DNA of 57,704 bases, taken from NCBI GenBank assembly GCA_028292245.1, contig JAQGMS010000269.1, forward strand, positions 1 to 57,704. Reading direction: 5' to 3'. This document shows, in pieces, positions 35,555 through 43,025 of this stretch; within the stretch, counting starts at the first letter, position 1; every line of letters begins with the position of its first letter. Source of the DNA: Ramlibacter sp. (lineage in GTDB: Bacteria > Pseudomonadota > Gammaproteobacteria > Burkholderiales > Burkholderiaceae_C). The notes under the pieces were generated by a model. It searched no databases. It was not told where the DNA came from and was given only the letters and a program-made list of their open reading frames with translations. The position numbers and the translations under genes were made by a program.

Positions 35555-35917
35555 ATGCAAGTACAAGTCAACACCAGCAACGGCATCCAGAACAAGGAAA
35601 CCCTCGACAAGTGGGCCGACGAGTTCCTCAATGAGGCGCTGGCCCGATTCAGCCAGGAGATCACCCGCGTCGAAGTCCAGATCAGTGACGAGAACAGCGC
35701 CCGCAAAGGCGCCGCCGACAAGCGCTGCATGATGGAGGCACGGTTGAACGGGCACGAGCCGCTGGCCGTGACCCATCACGCCGAGACGCAGGACCTTGCG
35801 TTTCGCGGCGCCACGCAGAAACTCACCCGCCTGCTGGAGCACACCCTGGGCAAACTGGATCGGCATGAACATCGCGAACGCGAAACGATTCGCAAGGATC
35901 CCAGCGTCATCGAATGA
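35555..35917 (+). CDS. Ribosome hibernation promoting factor/RaiA-like (S30AE) protein
   Basis: The 120-residue protein has the S30AE beta-alpha-beta-beta-beta-alpha layout: MQVQVNTSNGIQNKETL, an acidic helix with DEFLNEALARFSQEITRVEV, MMEARLNGHEPLAVTH and QDLAFRGATQKLTRLLEHTL. Relatives bind the 30S decoding centre and inactivate ribosomes in stationary phase. It lacks the long C-terminal dimerisation domain, so it is of the short type. The rpoN-linked hpf is a different gene in most relatives. AAGGA precedes the ATG. Confidence 0.87.
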   Translation: MQVQVNTSNGIQNKETLDKWADEFLNEALARFSQEITRVEVQISDENSARKGAADKRCMMEARLNGHEPLAVTHHAETQDLAFRGATQKLTRLLEHTLGKLDRHEHRERETIRKDPSVIE

Positions 35918-35937
35918 TGTGTGCGGGCGTCGCCCGT

Positions 35938-36843
35938 TCAGTAGCGCACAGGCGTGCTGTAAGCGGGCCGGCCGTGCCAGGCCCAATAGGTTTCGAGCAG
36001 CCGGCGCGTGACCGGCCCCGGCACACCCTCGCCCACGGGTTTGCCGTCGACACGCGTCACGGGCAAGACACCGCCACCCGAGCTGCTGAGAAAAGCCTCC
36101 TGCGCCGAGCGCAGTTCCGCGGCGGGCAAGGCGCGCAATTCGACCGGGATGCCCAGCGATTGCGCGATCTCGATCACGGTGCGGCGGCTGATGCCCTCCA
36201 GCACGCCGTCCCTGGGCGTGACCAGCACGCCTTGGCTCAATGCGAACACGTTGAAGCCCGGGCCTTCCACCACATTGCGCTGGGCGTCGGTGAGCACCAC
36301 CGAATCGGCGCCCGCGTCCAGCGCACCCAGCAGGCCCATCGTCAGGTCGTTCCAGTGATAGTTCTTGGCGGTGGGGTCGACGCTGGCCGCTGAAATGCGC
36401 TGCACGTCGCTCACCAGCAAGTGCAGGCCTCGCTCTCGCTGTTCTTCATTGGCGATCCAGACGAAGGGCACCGCGAACGCATGGAACTGGTTCACCGCCT
36501 GGCGTGGATCGCGCGAACCCCAGGGCGGCTGGCCGCGCGTGACGATCATCTCGACATAGGAACGCTTCAGGCCGGCCAGGCTGACGCAGCGTTCGAGAAT
36601 CCGCGTGATCTCGTCCCGCGTTTTTCCCGGGTCGAGGCGAAAGCGCCGGCAACTGTTGAGGAAGCGGTCCAGGTGGGCGTCGAGCCGGAAGAAAGCGCCG
36701 TCCCAGACTGTCACCACATCGTAGGTGGCGTCCGAGCGCAGGAAACCCCAGTCGGTGAGCGGAATCGAGGCCTGCGCGATCGGCAGGTATTCGCCGCGCA
36801 CATAGGCGGCGCCGGCGGAAAAATCGGGCGATGGATGCGTCAT
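35938..36843 (-). CDS. Class IV aminotransferase (branched-chain/D-amino acid type)
   Basis: The 301-residue PLP enzyme has its Schiff-base Lys160 in DPTAKNYHWNDL and the cofactor-binding EGPGFNVFAL segment. The N-terminal part (AYVRGEYLPIAQASIPLTDW) and LDAHLDRFLNSC are typical of the fold. It is longer than aminodeoxychorismate lyase and shorter than most IlvE proteins, so branched-chain, D-amino acid or (R)-amine transamination are all possible. Confidence 0.88.
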   Translation of the reverse strand: MTHPSPDFSAGAAYVRGEYLPIAQASIPLTDWGFLRSDATYDVVTVWDGAFFRLDAHLDRFLNSCRRFRLDPGKTRDEITRILERCVSLAGLKRSYVEMIVTRGQPPWGSRDPRQAVNQFHAFAVPFVWIANEEQRERGLHLLVSDVQRISAASVDPTAKNYHWNDLTMGLLGALDAGADSVVLTDAQRNVVEGPGFNVFALSQGVLVTPRDGVLEGISRRTVIEIAQSLGIPVELRALPAAELRSAQEAFLSSSGGGVLPVTRVDGKPVGEGVPGPVTRRLLETYWAWHGRPAYSTPVRY

Positions 36844-36876
36844 GCATCCATTCTGTCGTGTTCGCCCCGCGGCGCG

Positions 36877-37044
36877 TCAGTCGCTGTTTTTTGCCGCGCG
36901 CACGGCCGGCCCGTGGAAACCCAGCGAAGCGGCGATCACTTCGCCGTCGTCGGGCTGCTCGGCTGTAGCAACCGCAGCCCGCGGCGGGGCGGCGCAAGCA
37001 GCCAGCATCGCCACGATGCCGGCCAAGGCCAGCAATTTATTCAT
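36877..37044 (-). CDS. Small lipoprotein (55 aa)
   Basis: The 55-residue protein has a lipoprotein signal peptide, MNKLLALAGIVAMLAAC, with Cys17 as the lipidation site, and a short mature part ending in FHGPAVRAAKNSD. AGGAG before the ATG fixes the start although the frame runs on upstream. A TCCTAC box lies 55 bases upstream. The mature chain is too short to suggest a function; entericidin-like proteins have similar size. Confidence 0.78.
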   Translation of the reverse strand: MNKLLALAGIVAMLAACAAPPRAAVATAEQPDDGEVIAASLGFHGPAVRAAKNSD

Positions 37045-37098
37045 GATTGACTCCTGAGGGCATGGAGCAATTAGGGGCTGGACCCACGGCAACCAGCT

Positions 37099-37104
37099 GT
37101 AGGA
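37099..37104 (-). promoter_or_regulatory. TCCTAC box before the small lipoprotein gene
   Basis: Reads catcTCCTACAGCTGG on the coding strand, 55 bases before ATG 37044. CTAATT follows after about 24 bases. Confidence 0.45.
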
Positions 37105-37330
37105 GATGGGCCCGGGCCGCGGTCGGCGCGCGCGGGTCAGCCTTATCCCGGCGTGCCGGCCGCGTGGATTTCTCTTTTTTGTAGCCGTTTGTGACGCGGG
37201 CTCCAACAGCGTGGCGGCGCGGCAACCAAACCCACACAAGGCGTCTGGTCGCGCGTATATTGACCCCGCGCCATGGTGGGTTCTGCCGCCGGCGCTCTGG
37301 TCCAGTCCAACCCATCCAAGGAGCCTGAAG

Positions 37331-37693
37331 ATGAGAACCACGATGAAGAAATTGACATGCCGCGCGCTGGTCGTATCCCTGCTGGCGCTGTCGTTCCAGA
37401 CCGCCAACGCCGGAATGATCGGTGCGGATCAAGCAGCTGCAGCCGGTGCCGCGCAGACCGATCGAGGCATGGTGATGAGCGTGCTCGCCCGCGCCGAAAC
37501 CGCCGCCCAGCTCCAGGCCCAAGGCATCGACCCGTCCATGGCGCGCCAGCGCGTGGCCGCGATGACCGACCAGGAAGTGCACGCCCTGGCCCAGGACATC
37601 CAGACCGCGCCGGCCGGCGCAATGAGCAGCGGTGGCTGGATTGCCGTCGTCGTGATCGCCGGCCTGATCTGGTATTTCGCGTTCCGCAAGTGA
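37331..37693 (+). CDS. PA2779 family protein (exported, membrane-anchored)
   Basis: The 120-residue protein has a signal-like N terminus (ALVVSLLALSFQTANA), a helical middle with VMSVLARAETAAQLQAQGID and ARQRVAAMTDQEVHALAQDI, and a single C-terminal membrane helix (GWIAVVVIAGLIWYFAF). It matches the PA2779-type proteins that accompany the PA2778-type peptidase. AGGAG precedes the ATG and CGCGTATATT about 80 bases upstream may be a sigma-70 -10. A terminator hairpin follows, inside the next gene. Confidence 0.87.
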   Translation: MRTTMKKLTCRALVVSLLALSFQTANAGMIGADQAAAAGAAQTDRGMVMSVLARAETAAQLQAQGIDPSMARQRVAAMTDQEVHALAQDIQTAPAGAMSSGGWIAVVVIAGLIWYFAFRK

Positions 37694-37709
37694 CCAGCGA
37701 AACGGCCGC

Positions 37710-38702
37710 ATGAAGGGGCCACACCGCACAGCCCGCCTCGCGGCGGGCTTTTTCTGTTGTGCGTTGCTGATGTGGCTTGCCGGCTGCGCGCAGCTGGTGC
37801 CGCAAACCATCGCCCTGCGCACCGGCTGGCCGCAGGGCGTGCCGCAACACGTCGAACTGGCCGACGTACCATTTTTCCCGCAGGACGAATACCAGTGCGG
37901 ACCGGCGGCGCTGGCCACCGCCCTCGTGTACACCGGCGTGCGGGTCGAGCCCGCAGCGCTGGTGAGCCAGGTGTACCTGCCGTCGCGCCAGGGCAGCCTG
38001 CAGGTCGAGATGCTGGCCACACCGCGCCGCTGGGGTCGCGTCTCCTACCTGCTCTCGCCGCATTATCCCGACATGCTGCGCGAGGTGGCCGCCGGCAACC
38101 CGGTCGTGGTGCTGCAGGATGTCGGCCTGATGTCTCCAATGATCCCGCAATGGCATTACGCGGTGGTCAATGGCTTCGACTATCCGTCCGGCACGCTCTT
38201 CCTGCGCTCGGGTACCAAACGCCGGCAGGAGATGCCGTTCACCGCGTTCGAACGCGAGTGGATGCAAAGCGGCTATTGGGCGATGGTGGTGACGCCGCCG
38301 GACCGCATTCCGGTCACCGCGACCGAGGAAGGCTGGGTGGCCGCGGTACTGGCGATGGCACGTTCAGGCGATGGCGAGGCCGCGACAAAGGCCTACGCCG
38401 CGGCATTGCAGCGTTGGCCCGACAACCTGCCCGCGGCGATCGGCCTGGCCAACCAGCATCACGCTCGTGGTGCGCTGGCCGATGCGGTGGCGGTCCTGCG
38501 CAAAGCGCAGCAACGACACCCGCAGTCCGTCATCGTCACCAACAACCTGGCGCAAACGCTGTCCGACCAGGGGCTCCACGCGGAAGCGCTGGCCCAGATC
38601 GAGAAGGCCTCGGATCCGCAAAGCCCCTTCGCCGGTGAAGTGCGCGCCACGCGCCAGTTGATCCTGGAGCGCATGGCGCAGCGCAAAGCCGGCAACCGCT
38701 AG
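37710..38702 (+). CDS. PA2778 family C39-like cysteine peptidase lipoprotein with TPR tail
   Basis: The 330-residue protein is probably a lipoprotein (FFCCALLMWLAGC, Cys26). A papain-like C39 domain follows, with active-site Cys63 in DEYQCGPAALA, His149 in QWHYAVV and Asp157 in NGFD. The C-terminal third (about 220-325) is TPR-like (KAYAAALQRWPDNLPAAIGL, AVAVLRKAQQRHPQ). The partner gene is PA2779-like. A perfect intrinsic terminator lies within codons 8-15 of this gene. Substrates are unknown; processing of an exported peptide or envelope protein is plausible. Confidence 0.9.
   Translation: MKGPHRTARLAAGFFCCALLMWLAGCAQLVPQTIALRTGWPQGVPQHVELADVPFFPQDEYQCGPAALATALVYTGVRVEPAALVSQVYLPSRQGSLQVEMLATPRRWGRVSYLLSPHYPDMLREVAAGNPVVVLQDVGLMSPMIPQWHYAVVNGFDYPSGTLFLRSGTKRRQEMPFTAFEREWMQSGYWAMVVTPPDRIPVTATEEGWVAAVLAMARSGDGEAATKAYAAALQRWPDNLPAAIGLANQHHARGALADAVAVLRKAQQRHPQSVIVTNNLAQTLSDQGLHAEALAQIEKASDPQSPFAGEVRATRQLILERMAQRKAGNR
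37730..37753 (+). terminator. Intrinsic terminator inside the PA2778-like coding region
   Basis: GCCCGCC, loop TCGC, GGCGGGC, then T5: a perfect 7-bp stem, 37 bases after the PA2779-like stop and 20 bases into the PA2778-like gene. It could attenuate expression of the peptidase. The stem equals that of the terminator at 16501-16528. Confidence 0.75.
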
Positions 38703-38738
38703 GCTGCCGGCCTTGCTTCAGTGATCGACGCCGCCGGA

Positions 38739-39116
38739 TCAGTTGCGGTCGGCGCGCTTCTTCGGTACCTCTGCCACCTGCTGGGCCGGTTCCGGCGCCG
38801 GGCCGGCGCCCATCGCCGTCGTGCTGGGCTCGGCGGGCGCGGCCGCAACCGGTTCGGCCGCTGGCGCGGCTTCAGGCGCCGGCGTCACGGCGGCGACTTC
38901 CTGCTGTTGCACGATCACCGCGGTGCGCAGTTCGCCCGGGTGCGTCAGCACACCGGTCTCGCCCATCGGCGTGATGTGGGTGCTTTGCTGGCCCGCGCCG
39001 ATCGCGGGATTCGTGATGTAGGGGTTGGGCGGCTCGCTTTGGGCGACGGCTACGCCAATCACCGCGACGGTGGAAAGGCCGGCGAGCAGGCCTGCGCATT
39101 TGGTGAATGCACTCAT
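38739..39116 (-). CDS. Exported low-complexity protein ending in ADRN (125 aa)
   Basis: A signal peptide (AGLLAGLSTVAVIGVAVAQ) is followed by a short conserved block (SEPPNPYITNPAIGAGQQST, then HITPMGETGVLTHPGE) and a long Ala/Pro/Glu-rich tail ending KKRADRN. The block PAIGAGQQSTHITPMG closely matches PAVGAGQQSTQATPMG in the protein at 41036-41326. AAGGAG before ATG 39116 fixes the start. The function is unknown; a periplasmic disordered protein is likely. Confidence 0.82.
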   Translation of the reverse strand: MSAFTKCAGLLAGLSTVAVIGVAVAQSEPPNPYITNPAIGAGQQSTHITPMGETGVLTHPGELRTAVIVQQQEVAAVTPAPEAAPAAEPVAAAPAEPSTTAMGAGPAPEPAQQVAEVPKKRADRN

Positions 39117-39223
39117 GAGGAACTCCTTAAGTTGGTATGTGATGTCTGCCAGCTTCGGTGCCAGCTGCTTCAAAGCCTAGTTCCCGGCTTCGCTGCCGGC
39201 GTCAGGGCCTGTCTGCATTGCTT

Positions 39224-39229
39224 GTCGGA
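39224..39229 (-). promoter_or_regulatory. TCCTAC-like box (TCCGAC) before the 125-aa ADRN gene
   Basis: Reads ccagTCCGACAAGC on the coding strand, 108 bases before ATG 39116. The plus-strand 20 bases from 39223 match those from 43384 at 17 positions. Confidence 0.45.
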
Positions 39230-39350
39230 CTGGGACTGTCACCCTTGCGGCGGATGTTCCGACGCAGCGAGGCGCAACATTTTGCAAGCACAGCGGCACG
39301 CTGTCGTGCAGGTGATTGGCCCGGCGCAATGGCTCTGCTAGCCTTGCACG

Positions 39351-40247
39351 ATGGAAATACAGACCGAACCTTCAAGCGAAGCAGTGCGTGCCGCGGCGTC
39401 GGTCGTCATGCTGCGCGACGGCGACGAGGGACTGGAAGTTTTTCTTCTCAAGCGTCACGGCCTGTCGGACGTGCTGGGCGGCGCTTATGTGTTCCCGGGC
39501 GGCAAGGTCGACCTCGAGGACGCGAACCTGGACCTGCAAGCACACCTCGACATGCCGATTCAGGCGCTGCATGCCGCGCTCAACGAACCGGAACTCGACG
39601 AACACGCCGGCGCGGTGCTCTATGTCGCGGCATTGCGCGAAGCCTTCGAGGAAACCGGCGTGCTCTATGCACAAGGCGCGGACGCCGCGCTGGCCGAACT
39701 CGCGTCTGAATTGCTGCGCGAAGGCCGGGCGTTCGATGAAGTGCTGGCCATGATGCGGCTGCGGCTCGAGGCCAGCCGGCTGCAGCCCTGGTCACGCTGG
39801 ATCACGCCGAGCGTGGGCGGCGTCATGCGCAAGCGTTTCGACACCCGCTTCTTCCTGGCCACGGTGCCGGCCGGCCAGACTGCGCGGCATGACGATCACG
39901 AAGCTACCGACAGTGTGTGGCTCACGCCCCGCGCCGCGATGCGGCAGTGCTGGGACGGCGCGATCGAGCTGGCGCCGCCGCAGATCATCAGCCTCGCGCA
40001 CCTGGCAAGGCATCCTTCGGCGGACAGCGCGTTGGCCGAAGCCCGGTTGCGGCCGCCGCCGGTGATCCGGCCCGAATCTTTCGAGGACGACCAAGGTGGG
40101 CGCGTGGTCTGCTACCCCGGCGACGAGCGCCACAGCGTGCGCGAGCGCGCGTTGCCGGGCCCGACGCGACTGCACTACCGCAACCGGCGGTTCGAGCCGG
40201 CCGGCGGCTTCGAGTCGTTCTTTCTTGACGTGCCACCGTCCGGCTGA
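39351..40247 (+). CDS. Nudix hydrolase, NUDT19-like, with split Nudix box
   Basis: The 298-residue protein has FPGGKVDLED at residues 48-57 and REAFEETGVL at 96-105. In a normal Nudix box the Gly and the REUxEExGU part are about 14 residues apart; here they are about 45 apart, with the insertion typical of NUDT19/RP2-like enzymes, several of which cleave CoA esters. The C-terminal half (WITPSVGGVMRKRFDTRFFL and later) also fits that group. The substrate is probably CoA or an acyl-CoA, by family. Confidence 0.9.
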   Translation: MEIQTEPSSEAVRAAASVVMLRDGDEGLEVFLLKRHGLSDVLGGAYVFPGGKVDLEDANLDLQAHLDMPIQALHAALNEPELDEHAGAVLYVAALREAFEETGVLYAQGADAALAELASELLREGRAFDEVLAMMRLRLEASRLQPWSRWITPSVGGVMRKRFDTRFFLATVPAGQTARHDDHEATDSVWLTPRAAMRQCWDGAIELAPPQIISLAHLARHPSADSALAEARLRPPPVIRPESFEDDQGGRVVCYPGDERHSVRERALPGPTRLHYRNRRFEPAGGFESFFLDVPPSG

Positions 40248-40470
40248 CGGCTCCCGCCTACAGCCGGTCGAGCAGCCGGCTTTCGCGCACGCCCCGGCGC
40301 CCTGCCCACACTGGCATCGGCCGGCCGGGTTTCGCGTCACAACGACAGGTCTCAAGCTTTCACGCATTGCGCGAAACGCACGAACATTGTCCAGCGGACC
40401 CGGCTGCTTTTGCTTCGCCTGCGTTTTTTTGCGATCAGGCTGCGGCGTCCGACGGCTCGCAGCGCACTTC

Positions 40471-40476
40471 GCCTAC
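40471..40476 (+). promoter_or_regulatory. Box variant GCCTAC before the DUF4864 gene
   Basis: Reads acttcGCCTACACATC, 56 bases before ATG 40532. TACTCT follows after 21 bases. Confidence 0.4.
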
Positions 40477-40531
40477 ACATCGGCCCCCGCGAAGAAGTAC
40501 TCTCGAACTGCTGAACCTCGGGAGACGCCCA

Positions 40532-40972
40532 ATGAACTCGTTCTTCATTCGTTTTTTCATGGTGGTTGCCATTGCCTTCGCGGCTTCGTCTGCGCTCAAG
40601 GCAAACGCCGGCCCGCTAGCCGACAGCGAGGCGCAAAAGGTCCAGCACATCATCGTGGCCCAGCTCGAAGCCTTCGCCGAGGACGACGCCGAGGGAGCCT
40701 TCCAGACCGCCACGCCGGCGGTGCGTGAGGCCATCGGCAGTTCCGGCCGCTTCCTCGCGCTGGTGCGTGGCGCCTACCCGATGGTGTACCGGCCCGAGAC
40801 GGTGACCTTCCACAAACCGGAGGCCGACGAAGGCAACGTGTTGCAGCTGGTCGAAATCACCGACGAGAACGCCAAGTCGTGGCTCGCCCTGTTTGCGCTG
40901 GAACTGCAGCCCGACCATTCGTGGCGCATCAGCGGCTGTGTCGTCGCCGAGAACCGCTGGCAGTCCGTGTAG
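40532..40972 (+). CDS. DUF4864 domain exported protein
   Basis: The 146-residue protein has a signal peptide (RFFMVVAIAFAASSALKANA) and a cystatin/NTF2-like domain: VQHIIVAQLEAFAEDDAEGA, FQTATPAVREAIGSSGRFLA and LFALELQPDHSWRISGC. This corresponds to DUF4864, of unknown function. GGGAGA before the ATG fixes the start. A box variant (GCCTAC) and a strong terminator flank the gene, so it is monocistronic. Confidence 0.85.
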   Translation: MNSFFIRFFMVVAIAFAASSALKANAGPLADSEAQKVQHIIVAQLEAFAEDDAEGAFQTATPAVREAIGSSGRFLALVRGAYPMVYRPETVTFHKPEADEGNVLQLVEITDENAKSWLALFALELQPDHSWRISGCVVAENRWQSV

Positions 40973-40986
40973 GCTTCTCCACCTCC

Positions 40987-41015
40987 AAAAAAAACCGGGC
41001 ATCGCCCGGTTTTTT
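40987..41015. terminator. Bidirectional intrinsic terminator
   Basis: A CCGGGC/GCCCGG stem with an ATC loop lies between A8 and T6. It serves the DUF4864 gene (+) and the ADRN gene (-). Confidence 0.9.
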
Positions 41016-41035
41016 CGTGTGACAGCACTCGAAAT

Positions 41036-41326
41036 TCAGTTGCGGTCCGCCTTGGACTTCTTGCCGGTCTTGGAAACCGTGGTGTCGGCCGGCGCCATGT
41101 CGGTGGTCGCGGTGGTCGAACCGCTGGCGCCCATCGTGGTGCTCGAGCTGCCGTTGGCTGGCGTGCCCGTGGTGCCCATAGGTGTCGCTTGCGTGCTTTG
41201 CTGGCCGGCGCCCACTGCGGGGTCCTTGGCGGCGGCGTTGGGCGGATTGCTCTGGGCCAGGGCGGCACCGGCGATCGCGACGGCGCCCAGGCCCGCGAGG
41301 ATGTGTTTGAAGAGGGATGCACTCAT
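41036..41326 (-). CDS. Exported low-complexity protein ending in ADRN (96 aa)
   Basis: A signal peptide (ILAGLGAVAIAGAALAQ) is followed by SNPPNAAAKDPAVGAGQQST, QATPMGTTGTPANG and a Ser/Thr/Gly-rich tail ending GKKSKADRN. It is a clear paralog of the protein at 38739-39116 in the 35 residues after the signal peptide and at the C terminus. AAGGAG precedes the ATG. The gene is monocistronic, ending 21 bases before the shared terminator. Confidence 0.82.
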   Translation of the reverse strand: MSASLFKHILAGLGAVAIAGAALAQSNPPNAAAKDPAVGAGQQSTQATPMGTTGTPANGSSSTTMGASGSTTATTDMAPADTTVSKTGKKSKADRN

Positions 41327-41439
41327 GTTGGCAGACTCCTTGATGGCGTGGATTTTTGGAAATCGCCGGCCTGATTGCCGACTGCATCAAGGCTAGAAGC
41401 TCCGCGAATCCGCCACGTCAGTTGACGCCAGGATTTTCT

Positions 41440-41445
41440 GTAAGA
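41440..41445 (-). promoter_or_regulatory. TCTTAC box before the 96-aa ADRN gene
   Basis: Reads ggtttcgTCTTACAGAA on the coding strand, 114 bases before ATG 41326. It differs by one base over 15 from the box of the CigR gene at 29772. Confidence 0.45.
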
Positions 41446-41469
41446 CGAAACCTGCGGCCGCGTGCCGGA

Positions 41470-42099
41470 TCAAAGCGCGCCGAACATCTCGCGCACCGGC
41501 TGCGTTTCGGGCAGCACGTAGACGACCGCGCGGCCCTTGCCCAGCATGGGCTGCACGACGTTCTCGTAGAAGGCCACCGGCACGACAACACAACCCAGCG
41601 AGGCCCGCTTGTCCTGCGGCTTGGGAGAGGCCAGGCGCGCTTCGCGCCCGCGCTTGCTGGCACCCGCACGTAGCCGATGGATCGCGAAAGCCGCGTCATA
41701 GTCCACCCAGACCACCTGCTCGCCGCTGAGGTTTCGGCCGGGCTCGGACAGGAACCGGCCGGCCGGCGTCGTGCGTTCATCGAGCGGCACCGCGCCGGCC
41801 TGCGTATGTTCACCGACGTCCGGGGACGACTGGTCGCCCACCGTCTCGCCCAACAGCGCGGGAGCGGCGCCCAGCAGGCGACCACTGCCTTCGAAAACAT
41901 AGATGCGGGCCTGCCTCTTGTCCACCACGGCGAACGGCAGGCCGCGGTGGTCCGCCGTTTCCATGATCCATTGCGCGACGTATTGGGTGTCCGCCGAAGC
42001 GCCCTGCCCGCCGAAATCGGCCCGCCCCGCGATCGCAGGCGTTACCGCGATGGCCGCCCAGATTCCGGCGGCGGCCAAAGCCTTTTGCATACAGCCCAT
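41470..42099 (-). CDS. L,D-transpeptidase-like exported protein
   Basis: The 209-residue exported protein has a signal-like N terminus (ALAAAGIWAAIAVTPAIAG) and a YkuD-type core: KRQARIYVFEGSGRLLGAAP, DERTTPAGRFLSEP, DYDAAFAIHRL and the catalytic segment RASLGCVVVPVAFYE, in which the Cys of SxGC is the nucleophile. Such enzymes cross-link peptidoglycan or attach proteins to it. ATG 42099 has GGGGGA upstream and is preferred. It is a paralog of the protein at 42249-43019. Confidence 0.87.
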   Translation of the reverse strand: MGCMQKALAAAGIWAAIAVTPAIAGRADFGGQGASADTQYVAQWIMETADHRGLPFAVVDKRQARIYVFEGSGRLLGAAPALLGETVGDQSSPDVGEHTQAGAVPLDERTTPAGRFLSEPGRNLSGEQVVWVDYDAAFAIHRLRAGASKRGREARLASPKPQDKRASLGCVVVPVAFYENVVQPMLGKGRAVVYVLPETQPVREMFGAL

Positions 42100-42248
42100 C
42101 CGAGTCCCCCGTGCTTCGCGCAAGTCGCGCGCGAGCCGGGCAAGGCGCCTGGCTCAACAGGAGCGAACTCTACCGTTGGCGGTCACCGGCACAAAGCTTT
42201 GTAACGGTAACAGCCGGGCTGTGGGGTCTTTGGGATGCGGCCGTGAAT

Positions 42249-43019
42249 TCAACGCTGGGCGAGGCGGGTGGCGGGTCGATCGACGTCCCAGGAGCCGAAC
42301 ACCTGTTGCGCGGAGCGTGTCTCCGGCAGGATGTAGATGATGGCCCCGTCGCTGCGGACGGTGGGGCCCAGGACCTGTTCGTAGAAGTCGCGCGGCAAGT
42401 TGATGCAGCCGTACGAAATCCGGTTGTCCTCTGGTGTGGGAGAGGCCAGGCGTTCCAGCCTGTGCTCCGCGGGATTGGTGGTCAGGACGCGGTGCATCGA
42501 GACGGCGGCCTCGTAATCCACCCACACCACGTCCTCGCCCCGCGTGTTCATTCCCATTTCGGCGACATAGCGGCCGGCTGGCGTGGTGCGCTCTTCGGGC
42601 AGCACGTCCGCGATGGGCTTGGTGCCGATGTTCGGGGCGTTGTCGTCGCCGACCGCCGAACCCAGCAAGACTGGTGAATCCGATTTCAAGTGGCCGGTGC
42701 GGTCGAAGACATAGACGCGCGCGTCTTTCTTGTCGACGATGACGAACGACTTGTGCTGGTGGTCGCCGACGACGACGGTCCAGTTGGCCAGTTGCCGGAC
42801 GTCTTCGCTGGGTGTGACCCCAGCGAAATCGGCTCGCCGCGACGCATCTTCACCGGAAGCCTGCCGCGTTGCGGCCTGCAGGCTTGGCGGCCCAGCCCGG
42901 CGCGCGCCCAGCGACGGCGGCAACACCAGGGCCAGGATGGCCGCGCCCAGCAACAAGCCCTTCTGGACCGAACCCAGAAATTCGGACTTGCCGCTGGCCG
43001 AGGTTGCCGCCGGTTTCAT
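42249..43019 (-). CDS. L,D-transpeptidase-like membrane/exported protein (paralog)
   Basis: The 256-residue protein has an N-terminal hydrophobic anchor (KGLLLGAAILALVLPPSLG). The YkuD-like domain carries KKDARVYVFDRTGHLKSDSP, EERTTPAGRYVAEMG, DYEAAVSMHRV and the active-site RISYGCINLPRDFYE with catalytic Cys. Order and spacing match the neighbour at 41470-42099. The ATG is six bases after the stop of the upstream ADRN gene, so translation is probably coupled. Its job is presumably cell-wall remodelling. Confidence 0.88.
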   Translation of the reverse strand: MKPAATSASGKSEFLGSVQKGLLLGAAILALVLPPSLGARRAGPPSLQAATRQASGEDASRRADFAGVTPSEDVRQLANWTVVVGDHQHKSFVIVDKKDARVYVFDRTGHLKSDSPVLLGSAVGDDNAPNIGTKPIADVLPEERTTPAGRYVAEMGMNTRGEDVVWVDYEAAVSMHRVLTTNPAEHRLERLASPTPEDNRISYGCINLPRDFYEQVLGPTVRSDGAIIYILPETRSAQQVFGSWDVDRPATRLAQR

Positions 43020-43025
43020 CAAATG

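Noticed and set aside
40254-40262. CGCCTACAG on the plus strand after the Nudix gene
   Set aside because: It is 270 bases before the next start codon, where a better placed GCCTAC exists at 40471.
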